Source: Bombardia bombarda
Lineage: Eukaryota; Ascomycota; Sordariomycetes; Sordariales; Lasiosphaeriaceae
Direction: 5' to 3'
Assembly (NCBI GenBank): GCA_030512295.1
Contig: JAULSR010000002.1
Location: forward strand, 8,866,001-8,930,000
Length of the DNA: 64,000 nt
Position 1 is the stretch's first letter; each line of letters opens with the position of its first letter. Below the pieces are notes generated by a model, which was given only the letters and a program-made list of their open reading frames with translations, searched no databases and was not told the DNA's origin. The translations under genes and the position numbers were made by a program. Shown piece by piece: positions 1 through 12,531 of this stretch.

Positions 1-2398
1 CCGAGCGCCCTCACCTGGGTGCCGTTCCGAAGCGTCTGCAGCCCCTTTGCAATCTTCCAGCTCTCCTCCTCGGACACGACAAACAGATACCGCTTGCCCT
101 CCGCGTCTCTAACCGTGGCGCGGAGCAGGTGCAGACCTTTGCCCTTCCACTCACCCATCTTGTCATTGTTAGAGGAACTTCCCGAGACGGATGACGCAGA
201 AGCAGACGCAGAATTTAAGCCATTGCGACAGGTGGACCCGCACATGCGGCCGAACTCGTCGAGATAGGTGGCCGCCTCGTCGCCCGTGAGCGTCTTGGGG
301 GCCCCCCTCTCGGCGGCGCGGCGCGCCGTGGTGGGCATGGTCTTGAAGAAGGGGTGGTTGGTGGGGATGGCGCTGGGAGGGGTGCTCGAAGCAGAAGCCA
401 ACGTGTGCGTGGGGCACCATACCTCTACAAGCTTGAGCGTCCAAGCCTTGACGTCCCACTCGCGCTGGGCGACGCCGCGGACGTCGTCGTCGACAAACAA
501 ACCTGCACTCGTGATGCGCAGAATCAGCCCGTCAGTCACGGATCCGACGCCCGAGATGAGCTGCGACGCGGGCGTCTTGGAGAACTGGTTCAGGAAGCCG
601 TAAACGGCCTTGATCACAATCTTTTGCGGGTCGTTGGTCGTGTACGGTCCGCGCATCGAGGGCGGAGGACTAGTCCGGGCAGTCGAGGTGGCGGACGGCG
701 CCCACGAGGACTCGGAGAAATCGGATACCGACGTTTTCCGTGCGGCAGGCTTCTTAGGCTTGTCGTACGGCCGGTACGAGTACGTGTCTTCGGTGCCTGT
801 TGCGGATCTTGCCGATGGCGGCGGCGCGGTAGACGGGGCTGCTGTCGACGGAGCTCGGCTCGGCGGTGCTCGATTCGGCGGTGCTCGGTTCGGTGCGGGA
901 CCTGGACTTGGTGCCGGGGATGGCTTAGTAGGGGAAGGGGGGGAGGGGGATGCGGGCTTGGCCGTTTCAGAGGAGGATGCCGACGGCGGCGGTTTTGGAG
1001 CAGCAGCAGCGGCAGGCGGCTTGCCGTTCGGCCACATGCTCGTCTTTTCGCCGACCGAGGAAAAAGCATAGGTACCCTTGCGAGTTGCCTTCTCCTCCTG
1101 TTCTTTACGCTCCTTCTCTTTGCGCTCTTCCTCTTTCCTAATCTCGAGCTCCTTGCGGAGCCGTTCGAGCCGTTCCTCTCTGTCCTTGCGTGCCTTGGCT
1201 TCCCTGGCTTCTCGCTCCCTTGCCGCTTGGCGTTCTCGCTCGATCCGCAACCTATCCTCCTCCTTTCTTCTCGCTTCCTCCTTTTCCTGTGCTTCACGTT
1301 CGCGCGCCTCGCGCTCCTTGGCCTCTCGTTCCCTGGCTTCCTTTTCAACCTTTTCCCTCAATTCCTTTTCCACCTTTTCTCGGAGCTCTTTTCAAGGCGC
1401 TCCCGTTCTCGCGCCTCCTGTTCTTTGCGTTCCCTTTCTTTATTTTCTTTTTCGCGGGACTCCCTTTCCCTCGCCTCACGTTCCCTGGCATCTCTCTCGC
1501 GCAGTTCACGCAGTCGACGGGCCGTCTCCTCTCTCTTCTTGAGCTCGGCCTCTTTGGCTTTCCGCTCTTGGTCCCTCTTCCGTGTTTCTTCTCTGGCCTT
1601 CTCCCATGCTCCTTTGGGAGTCTCTGTTCTTGTTGCGCTGGGGCGAGGTGGAGGAGGCTGCGGTTCTGGCTGCGGTTCTGGCTGCGGTGGAGGCGGCGCA
1701 GACTTGGGTTGGGGTTTCGGTTGCTCTTGCTGCGGAGGAGGTGGTGGTTGTTGCGGTGGAGGCGGAGGTGGTGGTTGCGGCTGGGGTGGGGGCTCTGGTT
1801 TCGGTGATGGCGATGGTTGGTGTTGTTGCGGTTGTGGTTGGGGTTCGGGTGCGGCCTGTGGCCGTTCCTGCCACGACTGACTCGGCCTCGGCGCCTCCTG
1901 CTGTGGGGGAGGCGGTGGAGGCGGAGGCGGAGGTGCTTCACTCGTCGGGGGAGGAGCACCGGTGTTGGGAGGCGGGGTATAATATGATCCCGACCCTCCG
2001 AAGCCGCCTCCCGGCTTCGAAGAGTCGCGTTCATTTCCCGAGTGGCGAGGCTTAGGAGAGTCACCCTGTGTCCTGCCCAGTGACCAGGCGCCCAATCCAA
2101 TGGCCACCATGAGGAGGACCATGCCTGCGTTCCCCAGGCCCTGGAAGTTGGACCACCACACTATGATTGCGGGCGCGAGGGACTGGCCTATTACGACTGC
2201 GGCCAGAGTGCTGGCAACGCCGGCGCAAAAGCTATTCCATTTCGGCTTCAGCGAGGGCAGGTAGAGGAAGCCCGACCCGGCCGAGTGTTCTGGGACGATA
2301 AAGACGTCGAATTTTGTGCCGGGGGGGAAGCCGGGACCACTGGATGTGGTCTTCGGATTCTCCCCGTGCGGCGGCGGAGGTGGTGGCGGTTGGCTCAT
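1..2398 (-). CDS. Proline-rich two-TM coiled-coil protein, conserved in fungi, partial, frameshifted
   Basis: The reading frame starts at the ATG at 2396-2398 and runs off the left edge, so the C-terminus is missing. An N-terminal proline-rich stretch is followed by two hydrophobic segments (about residues 57-77 and 85-107), a long proline/glutamine-rich region, then a very charged Arg/Glu/Lys-rich coiled coil (about 2000 down to 1090). After 1090 comes a Pro/Ala/Ser linker and a globular part (about 650-1) containing IVIKAVYGFLNQ and VAQREWDVKAWTLKLVE, which looks conserved; I cannot name the family. The frame breaks at a run of four T on the + strand (1389-1392). One extra base there would restore a repeating KELREKVE coiled coil, and the downstream frame is then open to the window edge. 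This is either a sequencing slip or a real disruption. Function unknown; an anchored membrane protein is inferred from the two TM segments. Confidence 0.6.
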
Positions 2399-5300
2399 CT
2401 CACGGCGTGGCCAGAGCCGGCGATGCTAATGTCTGGACGCAAGCTGGTGTCGTCGTCAATTCTGTAAGAGGTGGGATCGAATCGTGTCGGCAAATCGGCG
2501 GTCATGAAGTGCAAAAAGTCTAGAGGTATCTCGAGGCAAAAGACATGCAGGGTCGTAAAGTCGTGAAGAAAACTGTCGGGCGCCATGCATCACATTAGCT
2601 GCAGGTTCTGTGAAGGTCCAGAAGGCTCTGCTCGAGACATTCGCTCTCGCTAGTACCTATGTAGAAGGAAGGGTTGCAGAAAGGTAAGGGAGACACTCGG
2701 ACTCACCGAGAGCAGCAAAGCAGCAGATCACGGAAGAACCACGCACGCACCAAACTCCAGATGCAGGAAAGCAAAAGGCTCTTGTGTTCCCCCTCTCAAC
2801 ACCAAGCACCAATTGTGCTCAATGGTGCGCAGGCGACCGTTTTTCGGGTTTTCGCAAATTATTTATGTCGTCCTTTCCAGTCTCGGAACTGGAATCCGCA
2901 AGGTTGTCGCCAAATACTTGCGCATGGAAGGAAGATGTGGGAAGGGGCCCCAGACGGGAGGAGGCAGCATGCTTTTGGCAGGATTGGGTGGGCAGCTACG
3001 AACAAGCCAGCAAACCGCTGACAGGGGACTCTTGTGTTTACTTTGGCCTTCTACACTAAGCCACTAGGGCGCAAGGATGTGGGTGAGCGTGTGGGAAGGT
3101 GTGGGAAGGGTGGGTGGCGCACGGTTGCATCTGCCAGAGCTGCGTGGTTTCCGCAACCGCTACGAGCTGCAGTTCTGCTCTCCCATTCGCCAGCCGATGG
3201 GCTCTCGAGGGCAGCAGTCTTCCCGTCCCGCCACTCGTTACTTGCCGTCCGTTGGACAAATCTTGGATGTCAACGTCGGGAATATCCTTCACCTGCCTAC
3301 CTACCTAGGTAGCTATCGTATGTACCTTTCACATGCGGCCTGTTTTCTTGCTCTCACGATCTCGACCGTTTCATGTACGACACGAGCCTCCGACCAGCAG
3401 TGAGTCAATACACTACAGTACCGAAGTGTTGCACAACCGCGCTCGGGTCTAGCACACGCAACAGTGTCAACACGCCACACAAAGGAAGCGCTCAAATTCC
3501 CAATTGTGTACTGTGTAGGGAAAAATCCGCTAGCCGGGTCTTGGAGTTTGGTACGGGAAGTCTCGCCCATACCCATGTCTCTAAAAAGGACATCCATTGC
3601 CCGGTCGGCCAGAGCCCAGCGGCCACAACCCTGACGGAACCAAAGAGACCCTTCCGAAGTTCCCTCAACCATTGATTCCATTCCAGCAGCTTCCACAGAC
3701 AATGGTTGTCTGTTTGAGATGCTGCTTCGTTGCTCTCTTGACGAGCCCCTCCTCTTGCCAGTCACTCATGCGCAAATCTCTCCACTCGAGACGCGTTGCC
3801 CCGGACCGAGACAGCGAATGGAAGCCGCAAGACGCGAAAACAAAACGCTGCGCAAACGCTGACCGGACTCCCAGACTGGACGAGTGAAGAAGAGGGGTTG
3901 CGATGGTTTCAATGCACGACCAGTTTGGGCGCCCAATACGACGAGATTGTGCAATCTCGTCGCTGTGACAGGCCATGAATGGCCCACATGCACAGCGAAT
4001 CGCGGGCGTGTGAGGCTAGCCCCGGGAGCGGCCAGCGAATCCGCGGTCCTGGACTCTGGTTCGAACTTCTGCCTGTTGCTTGCCTATGTGTGGGGGACAA
4101 GGGACAAAGTCTTTTGTTTCTCTTCAGTTCCATTCTTCCTTCCTCCTGCGCCTCCTTCCGGCTCCTGTCAATCTGTCAATCACGTTCTTCACGCTAGAGA
4201 TCTCTAGTGGTCGACCATCCCGTTGTCGTCCCCGTCTCAGCGCAAACGGGGGAAATGGCTTGTCAGACCGCGGCCCCTCACAGAAGGTAACTGCACCGTA
4301 GCAGTTTTTTTTTTCTGGTAATCTAATTGACCTGCCAGATCTGCCTCATTTCAGCAAATTTTTCATCGACAGCGAATGGCGATCAGGGTTGCATTTTCTT
4401 TATTATCACTTTGAATTTGAATTGGCTAATGGGGGGAGGCGCTCGCTGCCCGACCTTCCAGCCAGAGGTGGCTGGCTACCTACCAGAGGGGAAGGAAGGT
4501 GTTCTGCACCAGACGCGTTGCCTAGCAACGCGAACACGCTTCCAGGGTACCGTGGCTGCGTTGTCGGTGGTTGGGTGACGTAGCCCTCAGGTGGAGTGCC
4601 AGCACACCGCCTGCCACCGCGGGGCACCCTGTCGAGCCTGCCTGCAAATCGGCTCCGCCTGCCTCCGTCGCCCACCGATTCTGATGCGGAGAAGGCGGAG
4701 GGCGATTTTGCTTCCATGGCTTCCCCTCATCGTCTCCGACGATCACGGCGAGGTGGTTACATGACACTGTCCATTTCATTAAGGAGTGCTGGTTACCCAA
4801 GCTCGCCAAGGCATCTTGAAATCAATTCGAGATCGGTCTTCTGCAGTCCAACGTGTCACGGATGATGCCCGTAGTATTTCTCTTACCCGAATATTCGTAG
4901 ATCCCAGTCAACATAAGCTCTCCTGGTCACGCGATTCACAGTGGACAATCAGCCAAGAGCTTGCGATGGGACCCATGTAATGTTTGCGCAGCCTCCTTCT
5001 TTTCTTAGCTACTTGGGAAGGTGCAACGTTATTCGATCAGGCGAAACGAGAAACGACAGTGAACCCTGTTGCCGTTGATTGCACATGTCTCGGACCACCG
5101 TGGTGTGTCACCTGAACTTTCGTCATCTTTTTTGAGGTATTCTCCTGTAGAAATTCTTGGGGTCGGGTTGGGGATCACCATAATCACGAAATCTGTCCCC
5201 AAACACACACAACCTTCACTTTAGCACGGTGAGAGAAAAAAAATAAAAGACATGTATCTTTTCCGGCAAGATTGTTAAGTAAATTTAAGGTGAAAATATC

Positions 5301-6413
5301 AAGGTATATTAACAGACACCGTCCATAAAGTACTTCCTCTGTTCAGGAGGTCTAGAAAGGCAGGAGCTAAGGAGCGTGTACATCTCACGAATGTTCGATC
5401 ACGGCCTGTATGTGAAGGCTGGGGAAGGCGGCTCCTTCTATTTCTACAAAGAAGTTAAGTTGGGACTCGGTGGTGGGCAGGTTACGGTTCGCAGTGGGTT
5501 TGCTGGCGGGGTGGTCAGTGCGAGCATTAATACATTCCCGCCGTCTCCTTTTAACAAAACGTCCTCTAAAACGAGTGATCTGTGCATATCAGAGAAGGTA
5601 GCCGGTTAGTAAATACCTATGGTTTCCCTGCATACATTCTCTCACAGACAAACAATGTAGTGGGAAGCTATCACAACCAACAAGACGAGGATGTGAATAA
5701 ATACGATATGCAATCAATATTCTTGATAAAGGCTGCGGAAATTCAGCTCGCTATGCATACAAAACAAACGCCAAAGGGAACGCCAAAATGAAAAGAAAAC
5801 AATGATGGAGATGAGCTGATCCTTTGGGTATGCATAATATATCTGCTCGTTTTCCGTGTGGCCATGCGGTGCCGTTAAACCTCCCTATGAACTCGCAATG
5901 CAATCAAACTCCAAGTTTCCCCCTCCTGTACGATCCTACACCGACACTATCAGAACAGAACATAGGTATTTATGCCTGTGGCTGCATCAAAAGAAGCATG
6001 CCCAGGTCAACAATCCACACCAGAGCCTCCGAGATCATGCCCAGTAGCCACTTCAACACCATGGCCACCTCGACTCCGGCAAGAACGCACCGCACAACGA
6101 TCAAAAGCACGGCATCAATAATACTGACACCACGAGTACCACCGCCGCCGTCGCCGCCTTTTTCTCCCGTTCGTTGTTGCGCAACTGCAACTGTATCTTC
6201 AACGTCATCATCGTCCTCTCCTCCATCTGCTGCTGCTGCTGTTGCTATTGTCGTTGTCGTTGTCGTTGTCGTAGTCTTGTCCGACACATCCGCCGAGCAC
6301 CCGACCACTGCCCTCGAAGCAACCGTCGTGTCAGTGCCATCAGTATCAGTATCAGCATCAACAGCATCACCAACCCCCACCCCTCCATTCGGCAGCGACG
6401 ACGGCTCTTCCCG
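2399..6413. other. Intergenic, 4.0 kb, no supported gene
   Basis: Only short scattered open frames on both strands, none with recognisable protein character or splice-consistent extension. It contains a perfect 12-bp palindrome CTACCTAGGTAG at 3301-3312, short A and T runs near 4304-4314 and 5236-5246, and a mildly AT-rich stretch around 5200-5800. It should hold the promoters of the flanking leftward gene and the 3' UTR of the Vam7-like gene. Confidence 0.5.
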
Positions 6414-7595
6414 TCACAGCCTCTTGACCCTCTCCTTCGCGACCGCCATCTTCCGCCCCAGCACATCGGCATCCTCATTCATCCTGTCGAGCATGTCAAC
6501 ATGGCGATTGACCTCGTCGTTAATAGCTAGGCCCATCTCCTTTTGCCGCCGCACAATCCGCGCCAGCGCCTCCACGTCCGCGTCCTGCTCCCGCATCGTG
6601 TCCCGCTGCAGCTGCAGCACCCCCTCGTTATCCAGCTCCCTCGTCTTGTCCGTCTCCGGCAGCGGCGCCCCCAGCACCCGCCCGCCCGCCCTCGGCCCAA
6701 CAGAACCCCCCCTCCCATCGCCACTGCCCCCCATCAACGCGCCCCGATCACTCGCGCTCGCCACCCCCTGATACCGACCGCCCGCGCCCCCGCTGCTGTT
6801 CCCCGCCGCGAGGCTCGCGCTCAGCTTGTCCAGCCCGTCCCGCTCGACCCGCGCGGCGGAGAGCAGATCGCGCCGGCGTCGCAGCTCGCCGTCGCCCACG
6901 CGCCCGCCGTCCTTGAGCATCCGCAGCCCGTCGTTCAGGCTGGCCAGCAGACTGCCCGCCCTGATGAGCGCGCGCTTCGCCGCTGAGCCCGCCTCGACTT
7001 TGGCGCTGTTCTCCGTCGCGTTGTCTCTCCGTCCGAGCGCGACCCGCGCCTCGTGCAGCGCGCCCTTGAGCTCGCGGTGCAGGTCCAGCCATGTGCCCGG
7101 GTCGCTCGCCGCGGCGACATTCGCGTCGCGCAGCCCAATGGCGGGGATCCGCGAGGTGGACGATATCGACCCACCAGCACCGCCGACGCTGATGCCCGAG
7201 GCCGAGGCGGCGCTGCTGTGCGAGGTGCCGCCGCCGCCGCCGCCGGGCAGGTTGAGGAAGGCGCGCCAGGCGGTCGTGTCGCGCCAGCGGCGGTCGGGCG
7301 GCTCGGCGATGGCGCGCAGGTACTGCTCCAGGGCGGCGCGGCGCTGCTCCGTGAGCACGGGCGAGGACACCGTCGACTTGAACCAGGACTTGCCTGGTAA
7401 GGGCGCCGGCGGCGGCGAGCCGATGAGGGAGACGAGGGTCTGGTGCAGGGCGAGGAAGTCGGAGTAGCGCTTCTGGACGACGAAGGAGCGCAGGGGCAGG
7501 CGGAGGGTGATGTTGTAGAGGGTGTAGGGCTTGCTGCCGTCGGTGGGCTGGGAGAGGGAGGTGGTTGGGATGGAGATCTCGGCTGGCGGTGCCAT
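6414..7595 (-). CDS. vam7: Vam7-like PX-domain Qc-SNARE
   Basis: Intronless, 393 residues. The N-terminal about 115 residues form a PX domain (RSFVVQKRYSDFLALHQTL, then a proline-rich turn and KSWFK). A Ser/Gly-rich linker and helical middle follow, and the last about 65 residues are a SNARE-type coiled coil (LQLQRDTMREQDADVEALA through AKERVKRL) with no transmembrane anchor. PX plus C-terminal SNARE without an anchor is the Vam7 architecture. Vam7 binds PI3P on vacuole and late-endosome membranes and acts as a Qc-SNARE with the HOPS complex in homotypic vacuole fusion. The position that should be the ionic zero-layer Gln appears to be His (in NRHVDMLD). The start at 7595 is preferred because the PX fold begins shortly after it. 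Confidence 0.85.
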   Translation of the reverse strand: MAPPAEISIPTTSLSQPTDGSKPYTLYNITLRLPLRSFVVQKRYSDFLALHQTLVSLIGSPPPAPLPGKSWFKSTVSSPVLTEQRRAALEQYLRAIAEPPDRRWRDTTAWRAFLNLPGGGGGGTSHSSAASASGISVGGAGGSISSTSRIPAIGLRDANVAAASDPGTWLDLHRELKGALHEARVALGRRDNATENSAKVEAGSAAKRALIRAGSLLASLNDGLRMLKDGGRVGDGELRRRRDLLSAARVERDGLDKLSASLAAGNSSGGAGGRYQGVASASDRGALMGGSGDGRGGSVGPRAGGRVLGAPLPETDKTRELDNEGVLQLQRDTMREQDADVEALARIVRRQKEMGLAINDEVNRHVDMLDRMNEDADVLGRKMAVAKERVKRL

Positions 7596-9241
7596 GGTGG
7601 CCGGACGGATGGGGATCGGTGCCCGGTTGTGGTTGTTCTGCTTGTTTGTCTTGGATAGTGCTGGGATTCGGTGCGGTGTGGTGTTGTTGTGCCCGTATAA
7701 GCTGTGCTATTAGGTAGGCGGGTATATACTGTTGTTGCAGATTTGTGCAGGGTCGGACTGGTTGTTGCTGGCGCGATTCGCCGATGCCGTCGTGATGATG
7801 GGGGTTTATTATTGATCAGTGAGATAATAATGAGGAGCTGAATTCTCAGAGGCAAGCCGTGATAATGAACTTGGTTGGTTGGGTGGTGACAATGACCCGT
7901 CGTCCGCCGTCCGCCGTCCAGGGCTCACAGAATGCAGATCGATTGCTGAATGGCGCGTCACTGGCAGGGGTCGTTCGGCAGGACGGCGAGCTAGGCAGAA
8001 AGCTTTGGCTGGGCAACTGGGGTAGCTCCCTCGGGCTCTCAGAACAAGAAACAAGGTAGAGGCTGGATGAAAGTAGAAGCCGCAATCCGACCGAAGCGCA
8101 GGACAAAAAGGAAAGGGACGGGGTATCTCAGGAGAATTGGAGCAATTGAGGAAGCAAATCAAGAAAAGAAGGAAGAGGAGTAAGTGTCGTGTGCCTGGCC
8201 TGTCGGGACCTGATTCAATGTCGGGGAGCGGAGCGCGAAGTTGAGGTGATGAGTAGTAGCAGCTGCAGTCAGCAGACATCATTCGTCATGCGTCAAAACT
8301 GTCTCAAAGCAGCGGACGGGTTTGCGGGTTTGAGGGCGGGTGGCGCTGTGTGATCAGGCACCTAACTTTCTTTACGCCTTTCGGCACGCTGTGTTAAGCG
8401 CCATGGAGAGCGTTCCAGCGTTGGTTGAAAGCTGCTAGTGTTCAGTAGATGCATTGACGACCACTCGACTCTGCTCTGTACATTTTGGCTGGTACTGGTT
8501 TGTTTGCAAAGCAGTATGCAATCAGTTTGCAGAAGCTGCCCGATTCCTGATATTAAATACCTACCTATGAACGACAAAACGGGGTCCGGTATTTTCCTTG
8601 ACGGAGCTCTACTTCAACTTCCATGCTTCTATGTTTGATACACCAGCGCGAATAGCTCTTCGACAGATGTTGGCGCCTCAAATTTGTCTTTAAGAATATA
8701 GCGAAATCCAGGATTCCCCTGTGGAATTATGCTGGTAATAAAGCTGTCTCCTCGCGTTGTTTACTGGTCACACACGACCACCCACCAAGTGCACATCATC
8801 AATTACCTGACAAATAGGTGGCTTGGGAGCTTGTCAACCGGTGGGGCATTCAGAGAATTATATTCTATCATCAAGTCTTCGTAAATACGGGGTAATAGTG
8901 CGCGCGCGAGGACTATGCTGAAAACCACCAACGAGTGTCGACGGACCGAGTATCACCTGTAAACAACAAAAGGTCGCGGTGCCCGGGGTATAGAGAGCGT
9001 CGCGCAACAGCCCAGCGCCAAGATTTGGCCGGAGCTTTTTCCTTTCCCACCACCCCCCCATTCCACCTGCAATATCATGTTTCATGTATTACCCCTGCTC
9101 AAAGCAATTTTCCCCCTTTTGAGGCTTGCTCTGGGCGATTGCTTCCTCCCTACACCAACAAATTACAGATCATGAAGTCCCACCACATGTGTCCCTTGGA
9201 GCACACAACCCCATCTTGCATCACCAAGAAGTCGTCGGTCC
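7596..9241. other. Intergenic, 1.6 kb
   Basis: Upstream region of the Vam7-like gene and 3' flank of the EB1 gene. No supported gene; a few short frames without protein character. A TACCTACCTA motif lies at 8558-8567, and 8640-8880 is relatively AT-rich. Confidence 0.45.
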
Positions 9242-10285
9242 TTAAAACGTCTCTTGGTCGTCCAGCTGGTCGCCTTCGGGGATCTCGAACCCCTCTTCGG
9301 TCGAGTACAGAATGGTCTGGATCTGCTTGACGAGTCCGTCCTCCTGCTTCTCGAGCTCGGGGTCCTCATCGACAGCCTGCTGCACAAGGAGCTCGATATC
9401 GCGAAGCTTGCTGAAGTAGAAGTCGCGCTCGCGCTCAAGGCCGACAACCGTCTCCTTGAGGGTGTTGTTCTCGGCCACCAGGGCCGCGCTCGCGCCGCCG
9501 CCGCCGCCGCCAGCCTTCACACCGATGCGGGGACCGGTGGTGGGTGTGGTGCCACCGCCGGGACGCCTCGCCCCAGAGCTGACGGGAGCACGGGCTGCCG
9601 GCCCAGAGCTGACAGGCATCGCGTTGCCCTTCCGCCTAGCTACCGCGTCGTAGTCGCCGCCGGGGTAGTATTGATCCCAGAACTTCTTGGTCCATTGCAG
9701 AAAATCGAGGTTGTCCTGCATCTTGCACTTCACCAAGCTCTCGATGGGGATGCTCTTCTCGATCTGGTGCTTTGTGAAGCAGTCTGTGTAGCAGCCCGGT
9801 GTGAGTATGTATGTGCCAAAGGAAATGGGACGGGAGTGATGGACGTGATGGACGTGATAGCGTCGAGAATCACGCCTTGGCGGAGAGAAAACTGACTTTG
9901 AAGGACCTTAAAGTTCGAAATGTAGGCATATTCGGTGTTTACGTTGAACTTGACGCGGGACATGGGCACATCGAGGAAGATGCTGTCGTACACCTGGCAG
10001 AGGGCAGCACTATTGGGAATTAGTATTGATTTGCTTTTTCTCGCGTCGCTCCTTACGGGCTGAGGCCGGGGTAGGAGGAGCATATTGTCAACTTACCCAG
10101 TTCCGCATTGCTCGACCTTCGTAATGTTGAGCTGGAGCAGACTGTTGAGCCATTGCACAAGTTCTTGTCTATGTGCGACAGTTGATGTTAGCTGGAGAAC
10201 GGAGGGCGATTTGTTGTTTTTCCCGTTCGCGCCCGTTCAAGACGCGGGGTGGGCGGGGTGGCCAAACTGACCGTGATTCTCCCAT
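9242..10285 (-). CDS. bim1: EB1/Bim1/Mal3 microtubule plus-end binding protein
   Basis: Four exons: 10272-10285, 10097-10168, 9897-10009, 9242-9783, giving 246 residues. All three introns are GT-AG and the joins keep frame. The first exon codes only MGES plus two bases of the Arg codon. The N-terminal calponin-homology domain shows RQELVQWLNSLLQLNITKVE, DVPMSRVKFN, EYAYISNFKVLQ and CKMQDNLDFLQWTKKFWDQYYPG, which are diagnostic of EB1 proteins. A basic Ser/Gly/Pro linker follows, then the EB-homology coiled coil (about residues 170-225, with ERERDFYFSKLRDIE), and an acidic tail ending in an aromatic residue (QETF), the type of end that CAP-Gly proteins recognise. It tracks growing microtubule ends. 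The length is normal for the family. Confidence 0.93.
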
Positions 10286-12531
10286 CTTAACTATTTGCTT
10301 CTGCGCTTGCTATAAACAAGGCCTACAGGTTCGATAGAGATGCCAAAGGTTCGAGATGGGTTCGTGGGAGAGATGGGCTACAAGCACGAGGACGTGGGTC
10401 AAACGGGCGCAGGGCAGGCAGCAACGAAAAGCGCGGATCGGAAAATGAAGGGAGAGTTTTCGTGCTGGGGAAACTGTTGATGTTCGCTCCCTCCTCTTCG
10501 CCAGTCAAATCCAAATCAAACCCAAAATTCAGGCGTCGGCCAATCAACCGTGGTGGGGGTTTCCTGGGTTTGGGGGGGGTGATGCAATGTCCCAATGGTC
10601 CGTGCTGCAGATTTTAGCTTTTTTGGCGACAAATCCACGTGACCTTTATCCCCGGTGCCCCTCCAATCGCTGCAGGGGTTTCACGGGCCTCTCAGGGGCT
10701 TTCAGGGCTTCTGGGAGTGAGATTCTAGCGGCTCCACTCAGACAAGGTGCTCAACTCAGATGAGATTTCAGTGTCATGATGCTCAAAGTTTGTGATGTTC
10801 ATACATGATTTGATGATATTCCATCTCTCATAAGTCGGAGTACCTGGATCCATTATCTACTCATCTAAGCATACATGAAGGCTCATGAACATGACTGTAG
10901 TATCAAAACCGACGAGTGCGCTCTGTTTAGCCCACTCCTACTACATTCATGAGACCTCACGTTCATTACACATGGGATTCACACGGGATTTCAGCTTATG
11001 AGGACTTAGGTTCAAACCTGACCCAGGTAGCTCTGCAACCTTCAGGTGTTCTCTCCACGTAAGATTTGTAAGTGTCAGCCATATTATATCGCTTAGTATT
11101 GCCACTCTGAGTGGGCTTTGGATGCTCATCTCACTCCTCCTCTTTTTCCACCTCTCTTTCCACCTGGTTATATTGTTTTCGTGGCTAAAGATAGAGAGGA
11201 ATATCTATTGAGTCCAGCTGTCTGGAATATCCCTTAAGATTTATAGATAACCGTCACTTTTCTCGAGGCAACATGCACTGAATTCTGTAGACGTGTTGAA
11301 GGTCATCAAGACCTTTTAGATATAAAAAAATTAAAAACCTTGATGTAATGTAGGTTATATTCGAAACTCAACCGTTGATCCGCAAGAACCATGTTATAGA
11401 TAGGCAATGGCAATGTCTGTGCAAGTAACGAGACTAATATGTCATTTTCATAAATAAAAGCTCATGCTAAACTGATCGTCTGCTAGGTACTTTTCTTTTC
11501 TTTTCCTTTGATAAGAACATTCCTTAACTTGACGTCAAACGCTAGTTATTAAAGCAGCTTGGAATAAATCCTAGGACGGGTGGATGCCTTGGGTATTTTC
11601 TCGAATTTCTCATGGGGTTTCAATACCCATCGCCTTATCTTTGCCATATGTTTTTGATATGCTCCTTTTTATACCTAATTGTCTCTTGAGCGTTCTATCA
11701 TGTAGATAGTTATACTGGCTATCTTGCACCCCAAGCTCATTAATTTCAAATATGCCAATGGCAGCTGGGTGTTGTATAACGTGAATTTGGCCTGACATGG
11801 AGCCGACATGGGCACTCCATGGAGGCACATTCCAAGGCCCGGGCCGAACAAAGCCGTCGTTTGACGCTTCCATGGAAGGCACACTCGGGCACTTTCAAGT
11901 GTGACTGCCGTCCAAAGTCTATTAAGCTCCAGACCTCTGTCTGCATCCACCCAATTGTCGGTTTTAGCCGGATGGGTCCGCAATCGGGTAATCTGTGTCT
12001 TGCACCCACCTTCTCGCATTTGCTTGCACTTGCTTGCACTTGCTTGCACTTGCTTGCACTTGCTCGCACCGCAGCGACTGGCGCCGTGAAAAGAGGAGCC
12101 ACATCGGGCCTTATTGCTAGCCGACGATTGGATCCTGGATTTCCCGCTCGAGACATGCACTTACACACGCTCCCGTTTCCAAGCTTGCAATGTCAGATTG
12201 GAAATCCGATTGCGGCTCCACGGCTCAATCAGCGCCATCGCCCCGTCATGTGTTCTGACGTGCTTGCCCCATTGGATCCATAATAGCTGCTCGTTTCCAA
12301 GTTCTTAGGACGACCCGCCGTCAGCCCGGAACTTGGCATCGGGACCAATTGCATTCCACAAGGAGAAATTGGAGTCTTCCACCTTTCTTTTAAGCTTTGT
12401 CCAAAGAAGTTGTCCGTCTCGTCCTTCCTTTTCATCTCAACAGCATACCACACCAAACAACCCTAGATCGCCAACATCCCTGTCTCATATCACTTTGCAA
12501 GCGCAAAACGCTGGTAACCAATCCCTCAAAA
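10286..12531. other. Intergenic, 2.2 kb
   Basis: No supported gene. The first part is the EB1 promoter. 10800-11580 is AT-rich with only short frames. From 11800 the DNA becomes GC-richer and forms the upstream region of the GT8 gene. It includes a decamer tandem repeat (separate entry). Confidence 0.45.
12021..12070 (+). repeat. 10-bp tandem repeat upstream of GT8 gene
   Basis: Five head-to-tail copies of TGCTTGCACT; the last is diverged (TGCTCGCACC). It lies about 460 bp before the GT8 start codon, so it could sit in that promoter; no function is implied. Confidence 0.9.

Noticed and set aside
354..1880. 508-codon open frame on the + strand, very Arg/Cys/Gly/Leu-rich
   Set aside because: It is antisense to the proline-rich and coiled-coil coding region; its odd composition follows from the repetitive codons of the true minus-strand gene.
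5824..6771. 315-codon + strand frame rich in Ser/Thr/Pro
   Set aside because: Overlaps the Vam7-like gene antisense and has no domain; low-complexity from GT/CA-rich and GTC repeats.
6935..7855. 306-codon minus-strand frame
   Set aside because: Out-of-frame shadow of the Vam7-like gene; Arg/Ser/Pro-rich with no motif.
11675..12168. Two overlapping minus-strand frames with repeated CKQVQASAS
   Set aside because: Produced by the 10-bp tandem repeat; no independent coding evidence.
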